Assembly: GCF_017163705.1 (NCBI RefSeq)
Contig: NZ_JAFIWB010000002.1
Location: 1 to 64,000, forward strand
Origin: Xanthomonas bonasiae
GTDB lineage: Bacteria > Pseudomonadota > Gammaproteobacteria > Xanthomonadales > Xanthomonadaceae
Length of the DNA stretch: 64,000 bases
Direction: 5' to 3'
A model generated the notes under the pieces. That model worked only from the letters and a program-made list of their open reading frames with translations. It was not told where the DNA came from and searched no databases. This document shows, one piece after another, positions 28,467-37,967 of this stretch (positions within the stretch are counted from its first letter, which is position 1; each line of letters begins with the position of its first letter). Made by a program: the position numbers and the translations under genes.

Positions 28467-29224
28467 GTTTCATGACGAAAACCGGTTCGGCGTGTGCCGC
28501 GATGCTGGCACTGGCCTTGTTCGCGCCGCTTGCCTCGGCGCAGGTGGTCCAGCAGTATGAGTACGAACCCGACAAGATCTACCAGGTGCGGACCGGCCTC
28601 GGGATCACGACGCAGGTCGAACTCAGCCCGAACGAGAAGATCCTCGATTACAGCACCGGTTTCACCAGTGGCTGGGAGCTCAGTCGTCGCGAGAACGTCT
28701 TCTACCTGAAGCCGAAGAACGTCGACGTCGACACCAACATGATGATCCGCACGGCCACCCATTCCTACATTCTGGAATTGAAGGTGGTCGCCACGGATTG
28801 GCAGCGTCTGGAGCAGGCCAAACAAGCCGGCGTGCAATACAAGGTGACGTTCACCTATCCGAAGGACACCAGCTTCGCTGCAGCCAGCGATGAGGTGAAG
28901 GACGAGTCGCAACTCGATACGCGCATGTCCAAGGATCGTCATTACTATTTCGATTACGACTACTCGACGCGCTCGAAGCAGACATGGATCGTGCCGAGCA
29001 GTGTCTATGACGACGGCAAGTTCACGTATATCAAGATGGACCTGACGCGCTTCCCGACAGGTAATTTCCCGGCCGTGTTCGGCCGCGAAAAGGAAAATGA
29101 CGAGGATTTTCTGGTCAATACCACAGTCGAGGGCAATACCCTGATTGTCCACGGGACCTATCCTTTCCTGGTTGTCCGCCACGGCAAGAATGTTGTCGGC
29201 TTGCGTAGGAATAAGCAAAAGTGA
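28463..29224 (+). CDS. virB9: T4SS outer-membrane core protein VirB9
   Basis: The 253-residue protein has a signal peptide ending LASAQ, an N-terminal domain (ILDYSTGFTSGWE), and a C-terminal beta-sandwich that binds VirB7 (ending FLVVRHGKNVVGLRRN). It forms the outer-membrane core ring with VirB7 and VirB10. The ATG overlaps the virB8 stop, and the virB9 stop overlaps the GTG start of virB10. Confidence 0.93.
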   Translation: MSFMTKTGSACAAMLALALFAPLASAQVVQQYEYEPDKIYQVRTGLGITTQVELSPNEKILDYSTGFTSGWELSRRENVFYLKPKNVDVDTNMMIRTATHSYILELKVVATDWQRLEQAKQAGVQYKVTFTYPKDTSFAAASDEVKDESQLDTRMSKDRHYYFDYDYSTRSKQTWIVPSSVYDDGKFTYIKMDLTRFPTGNFPAVFGREKENDEDFLVNTTVEGNTLIVHGTYPFLVVRHGKNVVGLRRNKQK

Positions 29225-30393
29225 ACTCGAACATACCTCCGTCTGACGAAAATAACGGCAACGAGCGGGACCAGCCGCGTTCTCCGCAAGCGGGCGACGC
29301 GGGTAAGGAGAATCCTTATTTCGCCCGCCAGCGCCAGGCTGGCGAGCCGGATCTGGATGCCAACGAGCCAGTGCTGCGCTCCAGCGATGTGCAGAAGCTC
29401 AATCGCAAGGCGCTGATCTTCCTTGGTGGCATCGCGCTGCTGCTGATCCTGGTCATTTTCTGGGTGGTGGGGAGCAGCGGCTCCAGTGAGCCGAAGCCGA
29501 AACCGCGGCAGGAAGCGGTCGTGGCGCCCGCATTACCTCAGACCACGGCGCCTCCGCCGCAGCAGCCGGTCGAACCGGTGCAACTGGCGGAACAGCCGAG
29601 CTTGCCGCCGTTGCCGCCGATGCCCACCGACACCGAGATACAGGACTCGCAGTCCTTGCGGCAGGAGCGCGGTCCCTCGCTGCTGGAGCGACGCATGGTC
29701 GGGGTGCAGGATCCCGCTGGCGGCGGACAGCAGGGAATGCCTGGCTTGCAGCCGGGCATGCCAGCGCAGCAGGAGGAGCAGCAGACCTCGGCCAAGCCCA
29801 TCGCCAATCCGGACGGCTTGCTGGTGCGCGGCACCTATATCCGTTGCGTGCTCGAGACGCGGATCATCACCGATTTCCCGGGCTTCACTTCATGCATCAT
29901 CACGGAGCCGGTCTATTCGATCAACGGCAGGCGCTTGCTGTTGCCGAAGGGATCCAAGATGCTCGGTCAGTACGGTGCGATGGAGCCGACCGGCCCGCGG
30001 ATGCAGGTCGTTTGGGACCGCATCACCACGCCGACCGGCATCGATGTGACGTTGATGGGTCCTGGCGTGGACAACCTCGGCAGCGCCGGTCACCCTGGCA
30101 AATACAGCGCGCATTGGGCGAGCCGGATTTCTTCGGCATTGATGATCAGCATGCTCAGCGATGCATTCAAATGGGCGGCGGCAGAACACGGTCCCTCGAC
30201 GACCACGGTGGGCCTCAATTCCGGCGTTGTGACCGAGCAGCCGTTCGAAAGCAACACGGCGCAGTCCATCCAGCGCTTGTCGGAGCAGGCGTTGGAGCGC
30301 CGCCGTCCTGCCACCGTGACCATCAACCAAGGCACCGTCGTCAATGTCTATGTGGCAAAAGACGTCGACTTCACCGCCGTGCTGCCCCGTTGA
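29221..30393 (+). CDS. virB10: T4SS core protein VirB10
   Basis: A GTG start overlaps the virB9 stop and gives 390 residues. A cytoplasmic N-terminal tail, one transmembrane helix (about 62-82, LIFLGGIALLLILVIFWVV) and a proline-rich periplasmic linker precede the TrbI-type beta-barrel domain (about 195-390). That domain includes the antenna region that lines the outer-membrane pore. VirB10 spans both membranes and couples ATPase activity to gating. Confidence 0.94.
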   Translation: MNSNIPPSDENNGNERDQPRSPQAGDAGKENPYFARQRQAGEPDLDANEPVLRSSDVQKLNRKALIFLGGIALLLILVIFWVVGSSGSSEPKPKPRQEAVVAPALPQTTAPPPQQPVEPVQLAEQPSLPPLPPMPTDTEIQDSQSLRQERGPSLLERRMVGVQDPAGGGQQGMPGLQPGMPAQQEEQQTSAKPIANPDGLLVRGTYIRCVLETRIITDFPGFTSCIITEPVYSINGRRLLLPKGSKMLGQYGAMEPTGPRMQVVWDRITTPTGIDVTLMGPGVDNLGSAGHPGKYSAHWASRISSALMISMLSDAFKWAAAEHGPSTTTVGLNSGVVTEQPFESNTAQSIQRLSEQALERRRPATVTINQGTVVNVYVAKDVDFTAVLPR

Positions 30394-30411
30394 TCGCGTA
30401 GAGACAGCCTC

Positions 30412-31455
30412 GTGACCCTCGACGACTCCCCGACCGCGCAGATCTCCACGGACTTCCTGGATTACCAGTACTCGGTGCTGGGCATCCTGGATTACCTGAA
30501 TTCGCCGGAAGTGACGGAAATCTGCATCAACCGTCCCGGCGAGTTGTACCTGGAGACGCTGCGTGGCTGGCAGAAGATGGACATCCCGTCGCTGACGTTC
30601 GATCGGGCTCGCCAGTTCTGTACGGCGGTGGTCAACGAAAGCAACACCGGCCAGCGCATCACCGATACCGATCCGGTGGTGTCGCTGACCTTCCCGACCG
30701 GGCAGCGTGCGCAGTTCGTCATTCCGCCTGCATGCGATGCGGGCAAGGTGTCGATCACGATCCGCCTGCCGTCCAAGCACACGAAGACCCTGGAGCAGTA
30801 CAAGGAAGACGGATTCTTCGAGGAGATCCTGGAGCAGAAAGCGGGCATCAGCGATCAGGATCGCGAGCTGCTCGAGCTCAGGCGCGAACGGAACTACGCC
30901 GAGTTCTTCAAGAAGGCGGTGCTGTTCAAGAAGAACGTCGTCGTTGCCGGCGCCACCGGCAGCGGCAAGACCACGTTCATGAAGTCGTTGGTGAACCATA
31001 TTCCCAACGAGGAACGCCTGGTCACCATCGAGGACGCGCGCGAGCTTTTCATCAGTCAACCCAATTCCGTGCATTTGCTCTATTCGAAAGGCGGACAAAG
31101 CACGAGTAACGTGACGGCCAAGAGCTGCATGGAGGCTTGCCTGCGCATGAAGCCGGATCGGATCATCCTGGCGGAGTTGCGCGGCGATGAATCGTTCTAC
31201 TTCATCCGTAACTGCGCCTCTGGTCATCCCGGCTCCATCACCAGCTGCCATGCTGGCAGCATCGGCCAGACCTGGGATCAGTTGGCGTTGATGGTGAAGG
31301 CTTCGTCCGAAGGTTCGGGTCTTGAGTTCTCGGTCATCAAGCGCCTGCTGATGATGACCATCGACATCGTGGTGCACATCAAGTCGCATGCCGGCCGTCG
31401 CTATATCACCGGCATCGATTTCGATCCGGAGCGCACGCTCCATGGGGGTCAATGA
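30412..31455 (+). CDS. virB11: T4SS hexameric ATPase VirB11
   Basis: A GTG start 18 bases after virB10 gives 347 residues. The N-terminal domain is followed by the RecA-like core with Walker A GATGSGKTT (about 180-188), Asp box, Walker B and the GHPGS..SCHA motif. VirB11 powers pilus assembly and substrate transfer at the cytoplasmic base, switching between VirB4 and VirD4. Confidence 0.95.
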   Translation: MTLDDSPTAQISTDFLDYQYSVLGILDYLNSPEVTEICINRPGELYLETLRGWQKMDIPSLTFDRARQFCTAVVNESNTGQRITDTDPVVSLTFPTGQRAQFVIPPACDAGKVSITIRLPSKHTKTLEQYKEDGFFEEILEQKAGISDQDRELLELRRERNYAEFFKKAVLFKKNVVVAGATGSGKTTFMKSLVNHIPNEERLVTIEDARELFISQPNSVHLLYSKGGQSTSNVTAKSCMEACLRMKPDRIILAELRGDESFYFIRNCASGHPGSITSCHAGSIGQTWDQLALMVKASSEGSGLEFSVIKRLLMMTIDIVVHIKSHAGRRYITGIDFDPERTLHGGQ

Positions 31456-31589
31456 ATATGTTCATTAAGGTGAGTTCCCATACCTCGTCGTATTGACTTT
31501 GATTTTCCCTTCGAACACGATTGTTTGCGTCATTTGCGACCCGCCAGCTATTCGCCGGCACGGTCGATGGACACAGGAGTAAGCGAGGC

Positions 31590-32483
31590 ATGTTGCCAGG
31601 CATGGAACTATTGAGTTGCCCCGAAATGGCGGTTCCGGCCGAAGTGATGCAGCACGTCGTGCGCGTCGAGTCGTCGCATAATCCTTTTGCGATCGGTGTG
31701 GTCGGCGGCCGTCTGGTGCGACAGCCGCAGAACCTTTCCGAAGCCGTCGCCACCGCACGCATGCTCGAAGAAAAGGGCTACAACTTCTCGCTTGGCCTGG
31801 GGCAGGTCAACCGCTACAACCTGGTGAAGTACGGGCTCGATTCCTACGAGAAGGCCTTCAAGACCTGCCCGAACCTGCAGGCGGCCTCCAGAATCCTCGC
31901 GGAATGCTATAGCCGTTCGGGGGGCAATTGGGGGAAATCCTTCAGCTGCTACTACTCGGGCAATTTCGAGACCGGCTACAAGCACGGCTACGTGCAGAAG
32001 GTCTATGCCTCGATCAACCAGGGGCGCGTGCAGGCGGACATTCCTGCAGGGGCGATTCCGCTGGTTTCATCCGGTGTACGCCGCACTGCTGGCGAAACCG
32101 CGAAAGCGGCGGTGGTCCGCGAACTCGATTCGGTCGTGTCGCGACGCATCGAAGCCGCCAATCAACTGGCCAACCAACTCGCCACGCAGCAACAGCCGTC
32201 CGCGCTCTACCAGGCGGCGACGCTTCCGGCAACGCAGGCACAGCAGCCCCGTGCAATTGGCGGCAACGCGAGTGCCCCAGCGCAGGCGGCCGCGGCCAGC
32301 AATCCGGATCTCTATGTAATACGACCGACAGGCACCGGCAAGGGAGTGGCGGTGCCTGCCGGCGGCGGAGCCGATCCAGCTTCGCACGCCCCTGCGAGCA
32401 ATTCCCAGTTCGTCGCAGGGGCGGCCGTTCCTGGCTCGAACTCGCCGCCGCCTCCCCCTGGCGACGGGGCTTTCGTGTTCTAG
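31590..32483 (+). CDS. virB1: T4SS lytic transglycosylase VirB1
   Basis: From the ATG at 31590 (GAGG just upstream) the protein has 297 residues. The SLT domain covers about 10-150, with the catalytic glutamate in VVRVESSHNPFAIG and the motif SLGLGQVN. It locally opens peptidoglycan for channel assembly. No Sec signal peptide is visible before the enzyme domain. The C-terminal 110 residues are Ala/Gln/Pro/Ser-rich low complexity. It lies 134 bases after virB11. Confidence 0.9.
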   Translation: MLPGMELLSCPEMAVPAEVMQHVVRVESSHNPFAIGVVGGRLVRQPQNLSEAVATARMLEEKGYNFSLGLGQVNRYNLVKYGLDSYEKAFKTCPNLQAASRILAECYSRSGGNWGKSFSCYYSGNFETGYKHGYVQKVYASINQGRVQADIPAGAIPLVSSGVRRTAGETAKAAVVRELDSVVSRRIEAANQLANQLATQQQPSALYQAATLPATQAQQPRAIGGNASAPAQAAAASNPDLYVIRPTGTGKGVAVPAGGGADPASHAPASNSQFVAGAAVPGSNSPPPPPGDGAFVF

Positions 32484-32555
32484 CCAGTTGAAAGTAGCAC
32501 TGCCATGCGAATGGCGTTTTCGATCACCCCTCTGTTCCAAATCAGGAGATACATC

Positions 32556-32969
32556 ATGAAGTTCAAGAAAATCGAGATGACTGCCGGCGCCAAGGTTGCG
32601 GGCATGGCCGCGCTGAAATCCGCGCTGTTCGTGACGGCGCTGCTTGCCGCCAATATCGCGATGGCGACGGACGGCGGCTACGCAGGTGCCGACAAGAAGG
32701 TCTGCGGCTTCCTCAGCAACGTCAACAATATCCTGAACATGGGCTCGGTCGCGGTCGTGACCATCGCCGTTGTCGTGGCCGGATACCAGATCGCATTTGC
32801 GCACAAGCGCATCTCCGAGGTATCGCCGATCCTGATCGGTGGCGTGCTGATCGGTGCGGCAGGACAGCTGGCCAACATGCTGATCGGCGACACCGGCCAG
32901 ACTTCGTGCATCAAGACCACCACCACTGGTGCGCTGATGATCCAGAACGCTCTTCAGTACTATGCATAA
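32556..32969 (+). CDS. virB2: T4SS major pilin VirB2
   Basis: The ATG at 32556 has AGGAG nine bases upstream and gives 137 residues. A long signal sequence ends about IAMA (residue 38). The mature pilin has two hydrophobic helices (VAVVTIAVVVAGYQIAF and ILIGGVLIGAAGQLANML) separated by the basic loop HKRISE, as in VirB2/TrbC pilins. It forms the pilus and lines the channel. Its 3' end overlaps virB3. Confidence 0.9.
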   Translation: MKFKKIEMTAGAKVAGMAALKSALFVTALLAANIAMATDGGYAGADKKVCGFLSNVNNILNMGSVAVVTIAVVVAGYQIAFAHKRISEVSPILIGGVLIGAAGQLANMLIGDTGQTSCIKTTTTGALMIQNALQYYA

Positions 32970-33273
32970 GAACGTCCTTTTCCGCGGCTGCACCCGTCCT
33001 GCAATGTTCTTGGGGGTGCCTTACATTCCCTTTTTCATCGGGGCGGGCGGCGGCTTGCTGATGGGGATGTACTTCGATCTGTGGTTTTTGCTGCTTATCC
33101 CGGTGATCATTTTTTTCATGCAACAGATGACCAAACGGGACGAGATGATATTCAGGATGCTTGGGCTTCGCTGGAGGTTCAGGATGCGCGTGCGCAACCT
33201 GCAGCGCTACTCCGGGATGTGGGTATTTTCTCCCAATGAATATCGAAGGAATGTGCCGGGCGCCAAGCCTTAA
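32962..33273 (+). CDS. virB3: T4SS inner-membrane protein VirB3
   Basis: The 103-residue protein has two hydrophobic segments (about 14-36 and 40-56) and the VirB3 signature RGCTRPAMFLGVP. It associates with VirB4 at the inner membrane. The ATG overlaps the virB2 stop. A 176-base gap containing a strong hairpin separates it from virB4. Confidence 0.93.
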   Translation: MHKNVLFRGCTRPAMFLGVPYIPFFIGAGGGLLMGMYFDLWFLLLIPVIIFFMQQMTKRDEMIFRMLGLRWRFRMRVRNLQRYSGMWVFSPNEYRRNVPGAKP

Positions 33274-33296
33274 TTCGACTTGGCATGTGTGCCTCG

Positions 33297-33332
33297 ACCC
33301 CATGCACGAACGGTTCGTTTCGTGCATGGGGT
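33297..33332 (+). promoter_or_regulatory. Strong intra-operon hairpin between virB3 and virB4
   Basis: ACCCCATGCACGAA (33297-33310) pairs perfectly with TTCGTGCATGGGGT (33319-33332), a 14-bp stem with the 8-base loop CGGTTCGT. Only a poor T-tract follows. It could be a partial terminator, a processing site, or an mRNA stabiliser that sets pilin (virB2-B3) levels above those of virB4 onward. Confidence 0.6.
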
Positions 33333-33449
33333 TGTTCGGTTTTCCGAGGCGCGGTAGCTGAACGCTCGTAGACGAATAATTGTTCGACTGTTCCCGCCTC
33401 AACCGAGTCGGGCCTTGGCAAGACGAAATGGATTCAGAGTCATCCCACT

Positions 33450-35921
33450 ATGTTCATTCCAGATACTTCGATCAGCGAATTCATCTCCATCTCCACGCAT
33501 GTAGCGCCTTCGGTGCTCAAGACGACGGGGGGAGACTTCATGTTGACCTGGCATCTGGGAGGGCTGCCGTTCGTCGGCCGCGAGGAGTGGGAGATCGAGC
33601 ATCGCCACAATACGTTCAACCGGATGCTGCAGACCCTGCGCGCACCGGATTTCGCCAACGTGGCCTTCTGGGTGCATGACGTTCGCCGCCGCCGGCGCAT
33701 CAAGTCGAGCGGCAAGTTCCGCCAGGCCTTCAATCAGGCGCTGTCGGACGAATACTACGGCGCGCTTTCGTCGCAGAAGATCATGCAGAACGAGTTGTAT
33801 CTGACCATGATCTACCGCCCCGTGGTCACGGGAAAGCGGCTGATGGACAAGTCGTCCAACATCGCGCAGCTGCAGACCGAGCAGGATCAATCGATCATCA
33901 AGATCCTGGAGTTGGCCGGCAACGTCGAGGCCGTGTTGAAGGACTATTCGCCTTACCGGCTCAGCATGTACGAAGCCAGCAATGGCGTCGTATTCTCCGA
34001 GGCGCTCGAATTCTTCGGCTATCTGATCAACCGCATCGACGAGCCGGTGCCGGTGCTGCAGGCGCCGATTCCCGCATACCTGCCGGTCAGCAAGCACATG
34101 TTCGCCAACAAGACCGGCGACTATGTGATCAAGACGCCCGAGGGCTTCAATCACTTCGGCGCAATCCTGAACATCAAGGAATATACCGACGGAACCTATC
34201 CCGGCATCCTGAACGGCCTGAAGTATCTCGATTTCGAGTACGTGGTGACCCACTCCTTCAGCCCGATGGGGCGTCACGACGCGCTGAAGGTCCTGGACCG
34301 TACCAAGGGCATGATGATCTCGTCGGGCGACAAGGCGGTCAGCCAGATCCACGAACTGGACCTGGCGATGGATCAGCTGTCGTCGGGCAACTTCGTGCTG
34401 GGCGAATACCATTTCACCATCGCCGTCTATGCCGACACCCAGGAAAAGCTGTCGCAACAGGTCGCGACCACCCGTGCGGAGTTGTCCAACGCCGGGTTCG
34501 TTTCCACCAAGGAGGATCTGGCCATCGCGTCGTCCTTCTATGCGCAGCTTCCGGGCAACTGGAAGTACCGCACGCGCCTGGCCAACGTCAGTTCGCTGAA
34601 CTTCCTTGGCCTGTCCCCGTTGCACAATTTCGCTCAGGGCAAGCGCGACAACAATCCGTGGGGCGAGTGCGTCACTACGTTGCAGACCACCAACGGGCAG
34701 CCTTACTACTTCAATTTCCACGCGACGCATCCGGCGGAGAATTCTCTGGGCGAAAAGGCGATCGCCAATACCATGGTGATCGGCAAGTCCGGTACGGGTA
34801 AGACCGCACTGATCAACTTCCTGCTCAGCCAGGTGCAGAAGTTCGACCCGATTCCGACCATCTTCTTCTTCGATAAGGATCGCGGCGCAGAAATCTTCGT
34901 GCGCGCCTGCGGCGGAAACTATCTGGCCCTGGAAAATGGCCGCCCGACCGGCTTCAATCCGTTCCAGTGCGAGCGCAGCGAGGCCAACGTGCAGTTTCTG
35001 GCCGACCTTGTCAAGGTTCTGGCCGGCAAGCTCGAGTACACCTCGCGCGAGGAAGAGGACATCTTCCGCGGCGTCGAAGGCATGCTGGATACGCCGATGC
35101 ACTTGCGCAGCATGACCAACTTCCGCAAGAGCCTGCCCAACATGGGCGACGACGGCCTGTATGCACGCATGCGCAAATGGACCGCGGGCAACTCGCACGG
35201 TTGGGTGTTCGACAACCCGGTCGACACCATCGACCTGGAAAAGGCCAGCATCATCGGCTTCGACTACACCGACGTCATCGACAACCCGGAAGTGCGGGTA
35301 CCGGTCATCAACTATCTGCTGCACCGCCTCGAGGCCTTGATCGACGGACGCCCGCTGATCTACGTCATGGACGAGTTCTGGAAGATCCTGGACGGCAAGG
35401 GCGGCCTCAAGGAATTCGCCAAGAACAAGCAGAAGACCATCCGTAAGCAGAATGGCCTTGGCATCTTCGCCACGCAGAGTCCGGAAGACGCGCTGGCCAG
35501 CGATATCTCGGCGGCGCTGGTCGAGCAGACCGCCACCATGATCCTGTTGCCCAACCCCAACGCCAGCAAGGAAGACTACATGGAAGGACTCAAGCTCACC
35601 GAAGCCGAGTACCAGGTGGTGGTCAATCTGGACGAACGCTCGCGCTGCTTCCTGGTCAAGCAGGGCCATGGCTCGTCGGTATGCCAGCTCAATCTGCGCG
35701 GCATGGACGATGCGCTGGCCGTCATCTCGGCGTCTACCGACAATATCGAAATCATGCACCAGGTGCTCGAGCAAAAAGCCAAGGCGCATGGCGTGGCGCC
35801 GGATGATCTGACGCCCGAGCAATGGCTCAGCGAGTTTTATGCCAAGCGCAAGGGGTCCGGAAAATCGGCAGCCGGGAAACCGTCGTCTTCGGATAGCCGC
35901 GGTACTGCCACTGTCGTCTGA
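33450..35921 (+). CDS. virB4: T4SS ATPase VirB4
   Basis: The 823-residue protein contains the CagE/TrbE/VirB4 N-terminal domain and a C-terminal RecA-like ATPase with Walker A GKSGTGKT (about 445-452) and Walker B IYVMDEF (about 637-643). VirB4 is the main assembly ATPase, located at the cytoplasmic face. No ribosome site is better than the one before the ATG at 33450. The length matches the family (about 790-830). Confidence 0.96.
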   Translation: MFIPDTSISEFISISTHVAPSVLKTTGGDFMLTWHLGGLPFVGREEWEIEHRHNTFNRMLQTLRAPDFANVAFWVHDVRRRRRIKSSGKFRQAFNQALSDEYYGALSSQKIMQNELYLTMIYRPVVTGKRLMDKSSNIAQLQTEQDQSIIKILELAGNVEAVLKDYSPYRLSMYEASNGVVFSEALEFFGYLINRIDEPVPVLQAPIPAYLPVSKHMFANKTGDYVIKTPEGFNHFGAILNIKEYTDGTYPGILNGLKYLDFEYVVTHSFSPMGRHDALKVLDRTKGMMISSGDKAVSQIHELDLAMDQLSSGNFVLGEYHFTIAVYADTQEKLSQQVATTRAELSNAGFVSTKEDLAIASSFYAQLPGNWKYRTRLANVSSLNFLGLSPLHNFAQGKRDNNPWGECVTTLQTTNGQPYYFNFHATHPAENSLGEKAIANTMVIGKSGTGKTALINFLLSQVQKFDPIPTIFFFDKDRGAEIFVRACGGNYLALENGRPTGFNPFQCERSEANVQFLADLVKVLAGKLEYTSREEEDIFRGVEGMLDTPMHLRSMTNFRKSLPNMGDDGLYARMRKWTAGNSHGWVFDNPVDTIDLEKASIIGFDYTDVIDNPEVRVPVINYLLHRLEALIDGRPLIYVMDEFWKILDGKGGLKEFAKNKQKTIRKQNGLGIFATQSPEDALASDISAALVEQTATMILLPNPNASKEDYMEGLKLTEAEYQVVVNLDERSRCFLVKQGHGSSVCQLNLRGMDDALAVISASTDNIEIMHQVLEQKAKAHGVAPDDLTPEQWLSEFYAKRKGSGKSAAGKPSSSDSRGTATVV

Positions 35922-35981
35922 TGGCGCTCGTTTGGATTGTGATCGCTACGTTCTCCTACAAGTTTCAGTGTTGAGGTGTTT

Positions 35982-36773
35982 ATGGACAGGACTATGAAAT
36001 CTTCCAATCGGTTCCGCATCGTCTTTGCCTTGTTCGCGCTGTGCGCGTTGTCGCCTGCCACTGCGCTTGCGCAGTGGGAGGTGGTCGACAATAAGCAGAT
36101 TGACGAAAATGAAAAGAATACGGACAAGCTGAAGGACAAGCTTGACGAAATTCGCAAGGCGAACCTCGTTGGCGCTAAAGACAAGGACAAGGCGAGCGGT
36201 GACGAAGTCGAAAAGCCAAAGGAAGAACTCAAGAAGGTCGACGACAGCTACGGCGTTTCCCAATGTGCAAGCAGCACGTCTGGTACGTCTGTTTCCAGCG
36301 AACAACAGAAGACCTGCGAACTCATCCAGCGCACACGCAACTCGCAGTACAACTACATGGTGGCCATGTACGACATCACGGCCAAGCGGTTGGAGCGCTT
36401 GCGCGCGATCGAGAAAGAGCGCCAAGACATCAAGCCGGAAGAGATCGGCAAGCTCGAAGACAACACCAATAAGCTGATTGCGCTGAAGACATTGATGGAC
36501 ATCGATCGTCAGCAGACCGAGTCGGCCATGTTTGCCTATGAAAAGCGGCTTTCCTTTCTGACGCAGGTGCAGTCCGCTGGAGCCCGGGCCGCGATGACCG
36601 GCCAGACGCCGCCATCGGCGACGGAGACCGGGGGCGGTGGCTTGTTCCCTGGTTGGAGCGGGCTGGGAGATATAGCCAGCAAGTTGGTTGGCGGTGCAGT
36701 CATGGAAGGTGCATTGCAGGCGGCAAAGACATCGAAGCCCGATGGCTTCAAACGATTGAGTATCGACGACTAG
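35982..36773 (+). CDS. virB5: T4SS minor pilin VirB5-like protein
   Basis: The ATG at 35982 is preceded by GAGG; ATG 35994 or GTG 35976 are alternatives. The 263-residue protein has a signal peptide ending TALAQ, a highly charged helical region (KLKDKLDEIRKANLVG...), a loop with two cysteines, a second helical hairpin and a Gly/Thr-rich C-terminus. Identification rests on position (between virB4 and virB6), secretion signal and helical content rather than strong similarity. VirB5 sits at the pilus tip. Confidence 0.8.
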   Translation: MDRTMKSSNRFRIVFALFALCALSPATALAQWEVVDNKQIDENEKNTDKLKDKLDEIRKANLVGAKDKDKASGDEVEKPKEELKKVDDSYGVSQCASSTSGTSVSSEQQKTCELIQRTRNSQYNYMVAMYDITAKRLERLRAIEKERQDIKPEEIGKLEDNTNKLIALKTLMDIDRQQTESAMFAYEKRLSFLTQVQSAGARAAMTGQTPPSATETGGGGLFPGWSGLGDIASKLVGGAVMEGALQAAKTSKPDGFKRLSIDD

Positions 36774-36831
36774 TCAGCATTGTTCCGGAGCCTTTCTAAA
36801 AGGCCTCGGTTCGCAGGGATAGAGCTCAGCG

Positions 36832-37962
36832 ATGAGCGCGCCGCGCTATGGAGCAGTCATGGATTTTTTGAATAATTTAGGTAACTACGCGTTCTTCACG
36901 CTCATCAACAATTTTCTGCGTGATGAGATCGACTATTTTCAATGGTCGTTGCTGATCCGGATGTCGTGGTGGGTGACGGTGACGGCGATGAGCGCGCTGA
37001 CGCTGTGGGTGCTGTTCAAGGGTTTCCGCGTGGTGACTGGCCAGTCGCGCGAGATTGCCATGGACTTGGTGGTGACGGCGCTGCGTTCGGTGCTGATCAT
37101 TGGCGTGGCGATGAGCATGGTGTCTGCTGCCAGGCCCGGTGCAACAGAGAGCGACGGTTTGATGAGCGGTCTGTATTGGCGGCTGACCGACGGGCTGAGC
37201 AGCGCGATCGTCAAGACTGTGACTGGCGACTCGGATAGTCCGTACGAAGCGATCGACAAGAATTTGGCGCTGATGCAGATCGCGCTGACGAGCATCGATC
37301 AGATCAACACGGCCGGCGATGCGGAGCGCGAGAAGGAGAAGGATCGCGCTCGCCTGTTCACGGGTCTGGGAATGGCCGGCCCGGGCGTGGTGGGCGGTTC
37401 GCTGCTGTTGCTGAACAAGCTGGCGATGGCACTGTTCATCGGCTTTGGGCCGCTGTTCATCCTGTGCCTGCTATTTGATGCAACGAAGTCGCTATTCCAG
37501 AAGTGGCTGCTGTACGGGATCGGGACGATGTTCTCGTTGTCGGTATTGAGTTTCACGGTGGGTTTGGCGACGAAGGTGATTGCCGCGGTGGCGGCGGGTT
37601 TTCTGGCCAAGTGGATGGCAGCCAACGGCACCGGCGAAGGCGTAAGCAGCATGGCGTTGCAGCAGGGAGGAATCGGTTTGGTATTGAGTACGCTGATCAT
37701 CACTGCGCCGCCGATGGCGGCATCGTTCTTCCAGGGCACGCTTGGGCAGTTCACGCCGTACTCGGGCTTCGGTTCGCTGGGCAAGGATCCGGCATCGGGG
37801 AAGCCTTATACGCCGCAGGCGCCGACGGCTGGCGATGATGGGAGGTCGAATCGAGTTAATGATGCCACAATGAATACTTATGCAAATATGAATAGAGGGG
37901 CGGAAGGGCAGAACGCGACTTCATCGCCGGGTAGCCGTGGCGCACATAACGATAGGGTTTGA
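36832..37962 (+). CDS. virB6: T4SS inner-membrane channel protein VirB6 with variable tail
   Basis: The 376-residue protein (an internal ATG at 36859 is an alternative start) has several transmembrane helices. These lie near 45-65, 80-102 and four or more between about 175 and 315, as in VirB6/TrbL. VirB6 forms the inner-membrane channel base. Residues up to about 331 (ending PYTPQAP) make a conserved framework, and the last 46 residues are hydrophilic, Asn/Gly/Ser-rich and less GC-rich. Fragments of the same framework recur downstream with different tails (38480, 39392, 40420). The next gene, DUF4189-like, starts five bases after the stop. Confidence 0.92.
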   Translation: MSAPRYGAVMDFLNNLGNYAFFTLINNFLRDEIDYFQWSLLIRMSWWVTVTAMSALTLWVLFKGFRVVTGQSREIAMDLVVTALRSVLIIGVAMSMVSAARPGATESDGLMSGLYWRLTDGLSSAIVKTVTGDSDSPYEAIDKNLALMQIALTSIDQINTAGDAEREKEKDRARLFTGLGMAGPGVVGGSLLLLNKLAMALFIGFGPLFILCLLFDATKSLFQKWLLYGIGTMFSLSVLSFTVGLATKVIAAVAAGFLAKWMAANGTGEGVSSMALQQGGIGLVLSTLIITAPPMAASFFQGTLGQFTPYSGFGSLGKDPASGKPYTPQAPTAGDDGRSNRVNDATMNTYANMNRGAEGQNATSSPGSRGAHNDRV

Positions 37963-37967
37963 CATCT

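Noticed and set aside
37825-37962. VirB6 tails as enzymatic toxin domains
   Set aside because: The tails are only about 45-50 residues, hydrophilic and low-complexity, with no catalytic motif. A specificity or contact role is more plausible.
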